From Halictus rubicundus (taxonomy: Eukaryota; Arthropoda; Insecta; Hymenoptera; Halictidae): a stretch of 64,000 nucleotides of DNA. The DNA is taken from positions 1-64,000 of the forward strand of contig NW_027488779.1 of NCBI RefSeq assembly GCF_050948215.1, in the 5' to 3' direction. Position numbers and translations under genes: made by a program. The notes under the pieces were generated by a model that worked only from the letters and a program-made list of their open reading frames with translations, did no database searches and had not been told where the DNA came from. Below are positions 26,031 through 39,368 of this stretch, piece after piece (positions within the stretch are counted from its first letter, which is position 1; each line of letters starts with the position of its first letter).

Positions 26031-27967
26031 TCCTATCCTCTATCCTATCCTATCCTCTATCCTATCAAATCCCCTATCCTATCCTCTATCCTATCCTATC
26101 CTGTATCCTATCCTATCCTATCCTCTATCCTATCCTGTCGTCTATCCTATCCTCTATCCTATCCTATCCTCTATCCTATCCTATCCTCCATCCTATCCTA
26201 TCCTCAATCCTATCCTTTCCTGTATCCTATCCAATCCTGTATCCTATCCTGTCCTCTATACTATCCTATCCTCTATCCTATCCTATCCTCTATTCTATCT
26301 TATCCTCTAACCTATCCTATGATCTATCCTATCCTATCGTCTATGCTATCCTCTATCCTATCCTATTCCTCTATCCTATCCTATCCTCTATCCTATCCTA
26401 TCCTCTATTCTATCCTATCCTCTATCCTATCCTATCCTCTATCCTATCCTATCCTCTATCCTATCAAATCCCCTATCCTATCCTCTATCCTATCCTATCA
26501 TCTATCCTCAATCCTATCCAATCCTCTATCCTATCCTATCCTCTATCCTATCAAATCCCATATCCTATCCTCTGTCCTATCCTATCCTCTATCCTATCCT
26601 ATCCTCTATCCTATCGTATCCTCTATCCTATCCTATCGTCTATGCTATCCTCTATCCTATCCTATCCTCTATCCTATCCTATCCTCTATCCTATCCTATC
26701 TTCTATCCTATCCTATCCTCTATCCTATCAAATCCCCTACCCTATCCTCTGTCCTATCCTATCCTCTATCCTATCCTCTATCCTATCCTCTATCCTATCC
26801 TCTATCCTCTATCCTATCCTATCCTCTATACTATCCTATCGTCTATCCTATCCTCTATCCTATCCTATCCTCAATCCTATCCTTTCCTGTATCCTATGCA
26901 ATCCTGTATCCTATCCTGTCCTCTATTCTATCCTACGTTCTATCCTATCCTATCCTCTATCCTATCCTATTCTCTACCCTATCCTATGCTCTATCCTATC
27001 CTATCGTCTATCCTATCTTCTATCCTATCCTATCAAATCCCCTATCCTATCCTCTGTCCTATCCTATCCTCTATCCTTTCCTATCCTCTATCCTATCCTC
27101 TATCCTATCCTATCCTCTATCCTATCCTTTCCTCTATCCTATCCTATCTTCTATCCTATCCTATCCTCTATCCTATCAAATCCCCTACCCTATCCTCTGT
27201 CCTATCCTATCCTCTATCCTATCCTATCATCTATCCTCTATCCTATCCTATCCTCTATCCTATCTTATCCTCTATCCTATCCTATCCTCTATCCTATCCT
27301 ATCTTCTATAATATCCTATCCTCTATCCTATCCTATCCTCTATCCTATCAAATCCCCTACCCTATCCTCTGTCCTATCCTATCCTCTATCCTATCCTATC
27401 CTCTATCCTATCCTATCCTCTATCCTATCCTATCCTCTATCCTATCCTATCCTCTATCCTATCCTATCCTCTATCCTATCCTATCCTCTATCCTATCCTA
27501 TCCTCTATCCTATCCTATCCTCTATCCTATCCTATCCTCTATCCTCTATCCTATACTATCCTCTATCCTATCCTATCCTCTATCCTATCCTATCGTCTGT
27601 CCTATCCTCTATCCTATCCTATCCTCTATCCTATCCTATCCTATCCTCAATCCTATCCTTTCCTGTATCCTATCCAATCCTGTATCCTATCCTGTCCCCT
27701 ATACTATCCTATCCTCTATCCTATCCTATCCTCTATTCTATCTTATCCTCTATCCTATCCTATGATCTATCCTATCCTATCGTCTATCCTATCCTCTATC
27801 CTATCCTATCCTCTATCCTATCCTATCCTCTATCCTATCCTATCCTCTATCCTATCCTATCCTCTATCCTATCAAATCCCCTACCCTATCCTCTGTCCTA
27901 TCCTATCCTCTATCCTCTATCCTATCCTATCCTCTATCCTATCCTATCCTCTATCCTATCCTATCCT
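26031..27967. repeat. Segment Y, copy 3 (first arm of the 1,793-bp duplication)
   Basis: Y landmarks occur at 26,288 (CTATTCTATC), 26,319 (ATG of TATGATC), 26,642 (ATG of TATGCTATCC after TATCGTC), 26,896 (ATG of TATGCAATCC) and 27,762 (ATG of TATGATC). Each recurs 1,793 bp downstream. The TATGCTATCC form at 26,642 is shared only with the copy at 28,435; Y1 and Y5 read TATCCTATCC there. Confidence 0.8.
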
Positions 27968-28200
27968 CTATTCTATCTTATCCTCTAACCTATCCTATGA
28001 TCTATCCTATCCTATCGTCTATGCTATCCTCTATCCTATCCTATTCCTCTATCCTATCCTATCCTCTATCCTATCCTATCCTCTATTCTATCTTATCCTC
28101 TAACCTATCCTATGATCTATCCTATCCTATCGTCTATGCTATCCTCTATCCTATCCTATTCCTCTATCCTATCCTATCCTCTATCCTATCCTATCCTCTA
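27968..28200. repeat. 115-bp tandem duplication at the 1,793-bp junction
   Basis: The string of landmarks CTATTCTATC, CTAACC, TATGATC, TATCGTCTATGC and CCTATTCC appears twice. The ATG of TATGATC is at 27,997 and 28,112, so the shift is 115 bp. The first 115-bp copy sits between the two arms of the 1,793-bp duplication. Confidence 0.8.
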
Positions 28201-30536
28201 TTCTATCCTATCCTCTATCCTATCCTATCCTCTATCCTATCCTATCCTCTATCCTATCAAATCCCCTATCCTATCCTCTATCCTATCCTATCATCTATCC
28301 TCAATCCTATCCAATCCTCTATCCTATCCTATCCTCTATCCTATCAAATCCCATATCCTATCCTCTGTCCTATCCTATCCTCTATCCTATCCTATCCTCT
28401 ATCCTATCGTATCCTCTATCCTATCCTATCGTCTATGCTATCCTCTATCCTATCCTATCCTCTATCCTATCCTATCCTCTATCCTATCCTATCTTCTATC
28501 CTATCCTATCCTCTATCCTATCAAATCCCCTACCCTATCCTCTGTCCTATCCTATCCTCTATCCTATCCTCTATCCTATCCTCTATCCTATCCTCTATCC
28601 TCTATCCTATCCTATCCTCTATACTATCCTATCGTCTATCCTATCCTCTATCCTATCCTATCCTCAATCCTATCCTTTCCTGTATCCTATGCAATCCTGT
28701 ATCCTATCCTGTCCTCTATTCTATCCTACGTTCTATCCTATCCTATCCTCTATCCTATCCTATTCTCTACCCTATCCTATGCTCTATCCTATCCTATCGT
28801 CTATCCTATCTTCTATCCTATCCTATCAAATCCCCTATCCTATCCTCTGTCCTATCCTATCCTCTATCCTTTCCTATCCTCTATCCTATCCTCTATCCTA
28901 TCCTATCCTCTATCCTATCCTTTCCTCTATCCTATCCTATCTTCTATCCTATCCTATCCTCTATCCTATCAAATCCCCTACCCTATCCTCTGTCCTATCC
29001 TATCCTCTATCCTATCCTATCATCTATCCTCTATCCTATCCTATCCTCTATCCTATCTTATCCTCTATCCTATCCTATCCTCTATCCTATCCTATCTTCT
29101 ATAATATCCTATCCTCTATCCTATCCTATCCTCTATCCTATCAAATCCCCTACCCTATCCTCTGTCCTATCCTATCCTCTATCCTATCCTATCCTCTATC
29201 CTATCCTATCCTCTATCCTATCCTATCCTCTATCCTATCCTATCCTCTATCCTATCCTATCCTCTATCCTATCCTATCCTCTATCCTATCCTATCCTCTA
29301 TCCTATCCTATCCTCTATCCTATCCTATCCTCTATCCTCTATCCTATACTATCCTCTATCCTATCCTATCCTCTATCCTATCCTATCGTCTGTCCTATCC
29401 TCTATCCTATCCTATCCTCTATCCTATCCTATCCTATCCTCAATCCTATCCTTTCCTGTATCCTATCCAATCCTGTATCCTATCCTGTCCCCTATACTAT
29501 CCTATCCTCTATCCTATCCTATCCTCTATTCTATCTTATCCTCTATCCTATCCTATGATCTATCCTATCCTATCGTCTATCCTATCCTCTATCCTATCCT
29601 ATCCTCTATCCTATCCTATCCTCTATCCTATCCTATCCTCTATCCTATCCTATCCTCTATCCTATCAAATCCCCTACCCTATCCTCTGTCCTATCCTATC
29701 CTCTATCCTCTATCCTATCCTATCCTCTATCCTATCCTATCCTCTATCCTATCCTATCCTCTATCTTATCCTATCCTCTATCCTATCCTATCCTCTATCC
29801 TATCCTATCCTCTATCCTATCAAATCCCCTATCCTATCCTCTATCCTATCTTATCCTCTATCCTATCCTATCCTCTATCCTCTATCCTATACTATCCTCT
29901 ATCCCATCCTATCCTCTATCCTATCCTATCGTCTGTCCTATCCTATCCTCTATCCTATCCTATCCTCTATCCTATCCTATCCTCTATCCTATCCTATCCT
30001 CTATCCTATCCTATCCTCTCTCCTATCCTATCCTCTATCCTATCCTATCCTCTATCCTCTATCCTAACCTATCCTCTATCCTATCCTATCCTCTATCCTA
30101 TCCTATCCTCTATCCTATCCTATCCTCTATCCTATCCTATCCTCTATCCTATCCTATCCTCTATCCTATCAAATCCCCTATCCTATCCTCTATCCTATCC
30201 TATCCTGTATCCTATCCTATCCTATCCTCTATCCTATCCTGTCGTCTATCCTATCCTCTATCCTATCCTATCCTCTATCCTATCCTATCCTCCATCCTAT
30301 CCTATCCTCAATCCTATCCTTTCCTGTATCCTATCCAATCCTGTATCCTATCCTGTCCTCTATACTATCCTATCCTCTATCCTAACCTATCCTCTATCCT
30401 ATCCTATCCTCTATCCTATCCTATCCTCTATCCTATCCTATCCTCTATCCTATCCTATCCTCTATCCTATCCTATCCTCTATCCTATCCTATCCTCTATC
30501 CTATCCTATCCTCTATCCTATCCTATCCTCTATCCT
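28083..30536. repeat. Segment Y, copy 4 (second arm of the 1,793-bp duplication, then full Y)
   Basis: Landmarks at 28,112, 28,435, 28,689 and 29,555 repeat those at 26,319, 26,642, 26,896 and 27,762. The match to the first arm ends near 29,760. Y4 then continues as Y1 does (29,555 against 8,535, offset 21,020) up to the Z start at 30,537. Confidence 0.8.
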
Positions 30537-31414
30537 ATGCTATCCTCTATCCTATCCTATCTTCTATCCTATCCTATCCTCTATCCTATCCTATCCTATC
30601 CTCTATCCTATCCTATCCCCTATCCTATCCTCTATCCTATCCCCTATCCTATCCTCTGTCCTATCCTATCATCTATCCTCTATCCTATAATATCTTCTAT
30701 CCTATCCTATCCTCTATCCTATCCTGTCCTCTATACTATCCTATCCTCTATCCTAACCTATCTTCTATCTTATCCTATCCTCTATCCTATCCTATCCTGT
30801 ATCCTATCCTATCCTATCCTCTATCCTATCCTGTCGTCTATCCTATCCTCTATCCTATCCTATCCTCTATCCTATCCTATCCTCCATCCTATCCTATCCT
30901 CAATCCTATCCTTTCCTGTATCCTATCCAATCCTGTATCCGATCCTGTCCTCTATACTATCCTATCCTCTATCCTAACCTATCCTCTATCCTCTATCCTC
31001 TATCCTATCCTATCCTCTGTCCTATCCTATCCTATATCCTATCCTATCCTCTATCCTATCCTATCGTCTATCCTATCCTATCCTCTATCCTCTATCCTAT
31101 CCTATCCTCTATCCTCTATCCTCTATCCTATCCTATCCTCTATCCTATCCTATCGTCTATCCTAACCTATCCTCTATCCTATCCTATCCTCTATCCTATC
31201 CTATCCTCTATCCTATCCTATCCTCAATCCTATCCTTTCCTGTATCCTATCCAATCCTGTATCCTATCCTGTCCTCTAGCCTATCCTATCCTCTATCCTA
31301 TCCTATGCTCTATCCTATCTTATCGTCTATCCTATCCTCTATCCTATCCTATTCCACTATCCTATCCTATCCTATATCCTATCCTATCCTCTATCCTATC
31401 CTATCCTCTATCCT

Positions 31415-32205
31415 ATGCTATCCTCTATCCTATCCTATCTTCTATCCTATCCTATCCTCTATCCTATCCTATCCTATCCTCTATCCTATCCTATCCCCTA
31501 TCCTATCCTCTATCCTATCCCCTATCCTATCCTCTATCCTATCCTATCATCTATCCTCTATCCTATAATATCTTCTATCCTATCCTATCCTCTATCCTAT
31601 CCTGTCCTCTATACTATCCTATCCTCTATCCTAACCTATCTTCTATCTTATCCTATCCTCTATCCTATCCTATCCTGTATCCTATCCTATCCTATCCTCT
31701 ATCCTATCCTGTCGTCTATCCTATCCTCTACCCTATCCTATCCTCTATCCTATCCTATCCTCCATCCTATCCTATCCTCAATCCTATCCTTTCCTGTATC
31801 CTATCCAATCCTGTATCCTATCCTGTCCTCTATACTATCCTATCCTCTTTCCTAACCTATCCTCTATCCTATCCTATCCTCTATCCTATCCTATCCTCTA
31901 TCCTATCCTATCCTCTATCCTATCCTATCCTCTATCCTATCCTATCCTCTATCCTATCCTATCCTCTATCCTATCCTATCCTCTATCCTATCCTATCCTC
32001 TATCCTATACTATCCTCTATCCTATCCTATCCTCTATCCTATCCTATCCTCTATCCTATCCTATCCTCTATCCTATCCTATCCTCTATCCTATCCAATCC
32101 TCTATCCTATCCTATCGTCTATCCTATCCTCTATCCTATCCTATCCTCTATCCTATCCTATCCTCTATCCTATCCTATCCTCTATCCTATCCTATCCTCT
32201 ATCCT
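31415..32205. repeat. 791-bp Z subunit (copy 3)
   Basis: This subunit corresponds to 10015-10805 at an offset of exactly 21,400 bp and has the same length. Confidence 0.75.
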
Positions 32206-32580
32206 ATGCTATCCTCTATCCTATCCTATCTTCTATCCTATCCTATCCTCTATCCTATCCTATCCTATCCTCTATCCTATCCTATCCCCTATCCTATCCT
32301 CTATCCTATCCCCTATCCTATCCTCTATCCTATCCTATCATCTATCCTCTATCCTATAATATCTTCTATCCTATCCTATCCTCTATCCTATCTAATCCCC
32401 TATACTATCCTCTATCCTATCCTATCATCTAATCTCTATCCTATCCAATCCTCTATCCTATCCTATCCTCTATCCTATCCTATCTTCTATCCTATCCTAT
32501 CCTCTATCCTATCAAATCCCCTAGTCTATCCTCTGTCCTATCCTATCCTCTATCCTATCCTATCCTCTATCCTATCCTAT

Positions 32581-32622
32581 CCTCTATCCTCTATCCTCTA
32601 TCCTTTATCCTCTATCCTCTAT
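32581..32622. repeat. CCTCTAT run, 6 copies, one CCTTTAT
   Basis: Six 7-mers, the fourth reading CCTTTAT (a C-to-T change). The two-copy deficit against 11181-11236 accounts for the 14-bp change in offset (21,400 to 21,386). Confidence 0.9.
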
Positions 32623-33241
32623 CCTATCCTATCCTCTGTCCTATCCTATCCTCTATCCTATCCTATCCTCTATCCTATGCTATCCTCTATCCTATCCTAT
32701 CCTCTATCCTCTATCCTATCCTATCCTCTATCCTCTATCCTCTATCCTATCCTATCCTCTATCCTATCCTATCGTCTATCCTAACCTATCCTCTATCCTA
32801 TCCTATCCTCTATCCTATCCTATCCTCTATCCTATCCTATCCTCAATCCTATCCTTTCCTGTATCCTATCCAATCCTGTATCCTATCCTGTCCTCTAGCC
32901 TATCCTATCCTCTATCCTATCCTATGCTCTATCCTATCTTATCGTCTATCCTATCCTCTATCCTATCCTATTCCTCTATCCTATCCTATCCTATATCCTA
33001 TCCTATCCTCTATCCTATCCTATCCTCCATCCTATCCTATCCTCTATCCTCTATCCTATCCTATCCTATCCTCTATCCTCTATCCTCTATCCTATCCTAT
33101 CCTCTATCCTATCCTTTCCTCTATCCTATCCTCTATCCTATCCTATCCTCTATCCTATCCTATCCTCTATCCTATCCTATCCTCTATCCTATCCTATCCT
33201 CTATCCTATCCTATCCTCTATCCTATCCTATCCTCTATCCT

Positions 33242-34032
33242 ATGCTATCCTCTATCCTATCCTATCTTCTATCCTATCCTATCCTCTATCCTATCCTATC
33301 CTATCCTCTATCCTATCCTATCCCCTATCCTATCCTCTATCCTATCCCCTATCCTATCCTCTATCCTATCCTATCATCTATCCTCTATCCTATAATATCT
33401 TCTATCCTATCCTATCCTCTATCCTATCCTGTCCTCTATACTATCCTATCCTCTATCCTAACCTATCTTCTATCTTATCCTATCCTCTATCCTATCCTAT
33501 CCTGTATCCTATCCTATCCTATCCTCTATCCTATCCTGTCGTCTATCCTATCCTCTACCCTATCCTATCCTCTATCCTATCCTATCCTCCATCCTATCCT
33601 ATCCTCAATCCTATCCTTTCCTGTATCCTATCCAATCCTGTATCCTATCCTGTCCTCTATACTATCCTATCCTCTATCCTAACCTATCCTCTATCCTATC
33701 CTATCCTCTATCCTATCCTATCCTCTATCCTATCCTATCCTCTATCCTATCCTATCCTCTATCCTATCCTATCCTCTATCCTATCCTATCCTCTATCCTA
33801 TCCTATCCTCTATCCTATCCTATCCTCTATCCTATACTATCCTCTATCCTATCCTATCCTCTATCCTATCCTATCCTCTATCCTATCCTATCCTCTATCC
33901 TATCCTATCCTCTATCCTATCCAATCCTCTATCCTATCCTATCGTCTATCCTATCCTCTATCCTATCCTATCCTCTATCCTATCCTATCCTCTATCCTAT
34001 CCTATCCTCTATCCTATCCTATCCTCTATCCT
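33242..34032. repeat. 791-bp Z subunit (copy 4)
   Basis: This subunit corresponds to 11856-12646 at an offset of 21,386 bp and has the same length. It leads into W2. Confidence 0.75.
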
Positions 34033-34407
34033 ATGCTATCCTCTATCCTATCCTATCTTCTATCCTATCCTATCCTCTATCCTATCCTATCCTATCCTCT
34101 ATCCTATCCTATCCCCTATCCTATCCTCTATCCTATCCCCTATCCTATCCTCTATCCTATCCTATCATCTATCCTCTATCCTATAATATCTTCTATCCTA
34201 TCCTATCCTCTATCCTATCTAATCCCCTATACTATCCTCTATCCTATCCTATCATCTAATCTCTATCCTATCCAATCCTCTATCCTATCCTATCCTCTAT
34301 CCTATCCTATCTTCTATCCTATCCTATCCTCTATCCTATCAAATCCCCTAGTCTATCCTCTGTCCTATCCTATCCTCTATCCTATCCTATCCTCTATCCT
34401 ATCCTAT

Positions 34408-34463
34408 CCTCTATCCTCTATCCTCTATCCTCTATCCTCTATCCTCTATCCTCTATCCTCTAT
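34408..34463. repeat. Pure CCTCTAT run, 8 copies
   Basis: Eight 7-mers at the W2 start, at offset exactly 21,386 from the run at 13022. Confidence 0.9.
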
Positions 34464-37400
34464 CCTATCCTATCCTCTGTCCTATCCTATCCTCTATCCT
34501 ATCCTATCCTCTATCCTATGCTATCCTCTATCCTATCCTATCCTCTATCCTCTATCCTATCCTATCCTATCCTCTATCCTCTATCCTCTATCCTATCCTA
34601 TCCTCTATCCTATCCTATCGTCTATCCTAACCTATCCTCTATCCTATCCTATCCTCTATCCTATCCTATCCTCTATCCTATCCTATCCTCAATCCTATCC
34701 TTTCCTGTATCCTATCCAATCCTGTATCCTATCCTGTCCTCTAGCCTATCCTATCCTCTATCCTATCCTATGCTCTATCCTATCTTATCGTCTATCCTAT
34801 CCTCTATCCTATCCTATTCCTCTATCCTATCCTATCCTATATCCTATCCTATCCTCTATCCTATCCTATCCTCCATCCTATCCTATCCTCTATCCTCTAT
34901 CCTATCCTATCCTATCCTCTATCCTCTATCCTCTATCCTATCCTATCCTCTATCCTATCCTTTCCTCTATCCTATCCTCTATCCTATCCTATCCTCTATC
35001 CTATCCTATCCTCTATCCTATCCTATCCTCTATCCTATCCTATCCTCTATCCTATCCTATCCTCTATCCTATCCTATCCTCTATCCTATCCTATCCTCTA
35101 TCCTATCCTATCCTGTATCCTATCCTATCCTCTATCCTATCCTATCCTCTATCCTATCCTATCCTCTATCCTATCCTATCCTCTATCCTATCCTATCATC
35201 TATCCTCTATCCTATCCTATCAAATCCCCTATCCTATCCTCTATCCTACCCTATCCTCTGTCCTATCCTATCCTCTATCCTATCCTATCCTCTATCCTAT
35301 CCTATCCTATATCCTATCCTATCCTCTATCCTATCCTATCCTCTATCCTATCCTATCCTCTATCCTATCCTATCCTCTATCCTATCCTATCCTCTATCCT
35401 ATCCTATCCTGTATCCTATCCTATCCTCTATCCTATCCTATCCTCTATCCTATCCTATCCTCTACCCTATCCTATCCTGTATCCTATCCTATCCTCTATC
35501 CTATCCTATCCTCTATCCTATCAAATCCCCTATCCTATCCTCTATCCTATCCTATCATCTATCCTCTATCCTATCCAATCCTCTATCCTATCCTATCGTC
35601 TATCCTATCCTCTATCCTATCCTATCCTCTATCCTATCCTATCCACTATCCAATCCTATCCTCTATCCTCTATCCTATCCTATCCTCTATCCTATCCTAT
35701 CCTCTATTCTATCCTATCTTCTATCCTATCCTATCCTCTATCCTATCCTATGCTCTATCCTATCCTATCGTCTATCCTATCCTCTATCCTATCCTATTCC
35801 TCTATCCTATCCTATCCTCTATCCTATCCTATCCTATATCCTATCCTATCCTCTATCCTATCCTATCCTGTATCCTATCCTATCCTCTATCCTATCCTAT
35901 CCTCTATCCTATCAAATCCCCTATCCTATCCTCTATCCTATCCTATCCTCTATCCTATCCTATCCTCCATCCTATCCTATGCTCTATCCTATCCTATCGT
36001 CTATCCTATCCTGTATCTCATCCTATTCCTCTATCCTATCCTATCCTCTATCCTATCCTATCCTATATCCTATCCTATCCTCTATCCTATCCTATCCTCT
36101 ATCCTATCCTATCCTCTATCCTATCAAATCCCCTACCCTATTCTCTGTCCAATCCTATCCTCTATCCTATCCAATCCTGTATCCTATCCTGTCCTCTATC
36201 CTATCCTATCCTCTATCCTATCCTATCCTCTATCCTATCCTATCCTCTATCCTATCCTATCCTCTATCCTATCCTATCTTCTATCCTATCCTATCCTCTA
36301 TCCTATCAAATCCCCTATCCTATCCTCTATCCTCTATCCTATCCTATCATCTATCCTCTATCCTATCCAATCCTCTATCCTATCCTATCGTCTATCCTAT
36401 CCTGTATCCTATCCTATCCTCTATCCTATCCTATCCTCCATCCTATCCTATCCTCAATCCTATCCTTTCCTGTATCCTATCCAATCCTGTATCCTATCCT
36501 GTCCTCTATCCTATCCTATCCTATATCCTATCCTATCCTCTATCCTATCCTATCTTCTATCCTATCCTATCCTCTATCCTATCAAATCCACTACCCTATT
36601 CTCTGTCCAATCCTATCCTCTATCCTATCCTATCCTCTATCCTATCTTATCCTCTATCCTATCCTATCCTCTATCCTATCCTATCCTCTATCCTATCCTA
36701 TCCTCTATCCTCTATCCTATCCTATCCTCTATCCTCTATCCTATCCTATCCTCTATCCTATCCTATCGTCTATCCTATCCTCTATCCTATCCTATCCTCT
36801 ATCCTACCCTATCCTCCATCCTATCCTATGCTCTATCCTATCCTATCGTCTATCCTATCCTCTATCCCATCCTATTCCTCTATCCTATCCTATCCTCTAT
36901 CCTATCCTATCCTATATCCTATCCTATCCTCTATCCTATCCTATCCTCTATCCTATCCTATCCTCTATCCTATCCTATCCTCTATCCTATCGTATCCTCT
37001 ATCCTATCCTATCCTATATCATATGCTATCCTCTGTCCTATCCTATCCTCTATCCTATGCTATACTCTATCCTATCCTCTATCCTATCCTATCCTCTATC
37101 ATATCCTATCCTCTATCCTATCAAATCCCCTATCCTATCCTCTATCCTATCCTATCCTGTATCCTATCCAATCCTCTATCCTATCCTCTATCCTATCCTA
37201 TCCTCTATCCTATCCTATCCTCCATCCTATCCTATCCTGTATCCTATCCTATCCTCTATCCTATCCGATCCTCTATCCTATCCTATCCTCTGTCCTATCC
37301 TATCCTCTATCCTATGCTATCCTCTGTCCTATCCTATCCTCTATCCTATGCTATCCTCTATCCTATCCTCTATCCTATCCTATCGTCTATCCTATCCTCT

Positions 37401-37726
37401 ATCCTATCCTATCCTCTATCCTATCCTATCCTCCATCCTATCCTATCCTCAATCCTATCCTTTCCTGTATCCTATCCAATCCTGTATCCTCTCCTGTCCT
37501 CTATCCTATCCTATCCTCTATTCGATCCTATCCATTTATCTTATCCTATCCTATACTCTATCCTATCCTATCCTCTATCCTATCAAATCCCCTATCCTAT
37601 CCTCTATCCTACCCTATCCTCTGTCCTATCCTATCCTCTATCCTATCCTATCCTCTATCCTATCCTATCCTCTATCCTATCCTATCCTCTATCCTATCCT
37701 ATCCTCTATCCTCTATCCTATCCTAT

Positions 37727-37768
37727 CCTCTATCCTCTATCCTCTATCCTCTATCCTCTATCCTCTAT
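37727..37768. repeat. Pure CCTCTAT run, 6 copies
   Basis: Six 7-mers. The extra 7-mer, plus an extra 17-bp unit just upstream, gives the 24-bp gain of W2 over W1. Confidence 0.9.
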
Positions 37769-39368
37769 CCTATCCTATCCTCTGTCCTATCCTATCGTCT
37801 ATCCTATCCTCTATCCTATCATATCCTCTATCCTATCCTATTCCTCTATCCTATCCTATCCTCTATCCTATCCTATCCTATATCCTATCCTATCCTCTAT
37901 CCTATCCTATCCTCTATCCTATCCTATCCTCTATCCTATCCTATCCTCTATCCTATCCTATCCTCTATCCTATCCTATCCTGTATCCTATCCTATATCCT
38001 ATCCTATCCTCTATCCTATCCTATCCTCTACCCTATCCTATCCTGTATCCTATCCTATCCTCTATCCTATCCTATCCTCTATCCTATCAAATCCCCTATC
38101 CTATCCTCTATCCTATCCTATCATCTATCCTCTATCCTATCCAATCCTCTATCCTATCCTATCGTCTATCCTATCCTCTATCCTATCCTATCCTCGATCC
38201 TATCCTATCCACTATCCAATCCTATCCTCTATCCTCTATCCTATCCTATCCTCTATCCTATCCTATCCTCTATTCTATCCTATCTTCTATCCTATCCTAT
38301 CCTCTATCCTATCCTATGCTCTATCCTATCCTATCGTCTATCCTATCCTCTATCCTATCCTATTCCTCTATCCTATCCTATCCTCTATCCTATCCTATCC
38401 TATCCTATATCCTATCCTATCCTCTATCCTATCCTATCCTGTATCCTATCCTATCCTCTATCCTATCCTATCCTCTATCCTATCAAATCCCCTATCCTAT
38501 CCTCTATCCTATCCTATCCTATCCTGTATCCTATCCTATCCTCTATCCTATCCTATCCTCTATCCTATCCTATCGTCCATCCTATCCTATCCCCAATCCT
38601 ATCCTTTCCTGTATCCTATCCAATCCTGTATCCTATCCTGTCCTCTATCCTATCCTATCCTCTATCCTATCCTATCCTCTATCCAATCCTATCTTCTATC
38701 CTATCCTATCCTCTATCCTATCAAATCCCCTACCCTATTCTCTGTCCAATCCTATCCTCTATCCTATCCTATCCTCTATCCTATCCTATCCTCTACCCTA
38801 TCCTATCCTCTATCCTCCATCCTATCCTATGCTCTATCCTATCCTATCGTCTATCCTATCCTGTATCTCATCCTATTCCTCTATCCTATCCTATCCTCTA
38901 TCCTATCCTATCCTATATCCTATCCTATCCTCTATCCTATCCTATCCTCTATCCTATCCTATCCTCTATCCTATCAAATCCCCTACCCTATTCTCTGTCC
39001 AATCCTATCCTCTATCCTATCCAATCCTGTATCCTATCCTGTCCTCTATCCTATCCTATCCTCTATCCTATCCTATCCTCTATCCTATCCTATCCTCTAT
39101 CCTATCCTATCCTCTCTCCTATCCTATCTTCTATCCTATCCTATCCTCTATCCTATCAAATCCCCTATCCTATCCTCTATCCTCTATCCTATCCTATCAT
39201 CTATCCTCTATCCTATCCAATCCTCTATCCTATCCTATCGTCTATCCTATCCTGTATCCTATCCTATCCTCTATCCTATCCTATCCTCCATCCTATCCTA
39301 TCCTCAATCCTATCCTTTCCTGTATCCTATCCAATCCTCTATCCTATCCTATCGTCTATCCTATCCTC

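Larger units (their letters stand above)
30537..34032. repeat. Segment Z, copy 2
   Basis: Z subunit starts are at 30537, 31415, 32206, 33242 and 34033, giving intervals of 878, 791, 1,036 and 791 bp. Relative to Z1 the first interval is about 329 bp longer (extra CCTCTAT-rich sequence near 30,980-31,300). The third interval is 14 bp shorter, accounted for by two fewer 7-mers in the run at 32581-32622. Confidence 0.75.
34033..39368. repeat. Segment W, copy 2
   Basis: This segment matches W1 at offset 21,386 (CATATGC 37,020 against 15,634; TTCGATCC 37,521 against 16,135), becoming 21,410 after 37,620-37,770. The 24-bp gain is one extra 17-bp unit plus one extra 7-mer. Differences from W1 are few: CCATTTATC near 37,531 where the others have CCTTTTATC, and CCTATCC where W1 has CCTAACC near 13,827. 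Confidence 0.8.
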
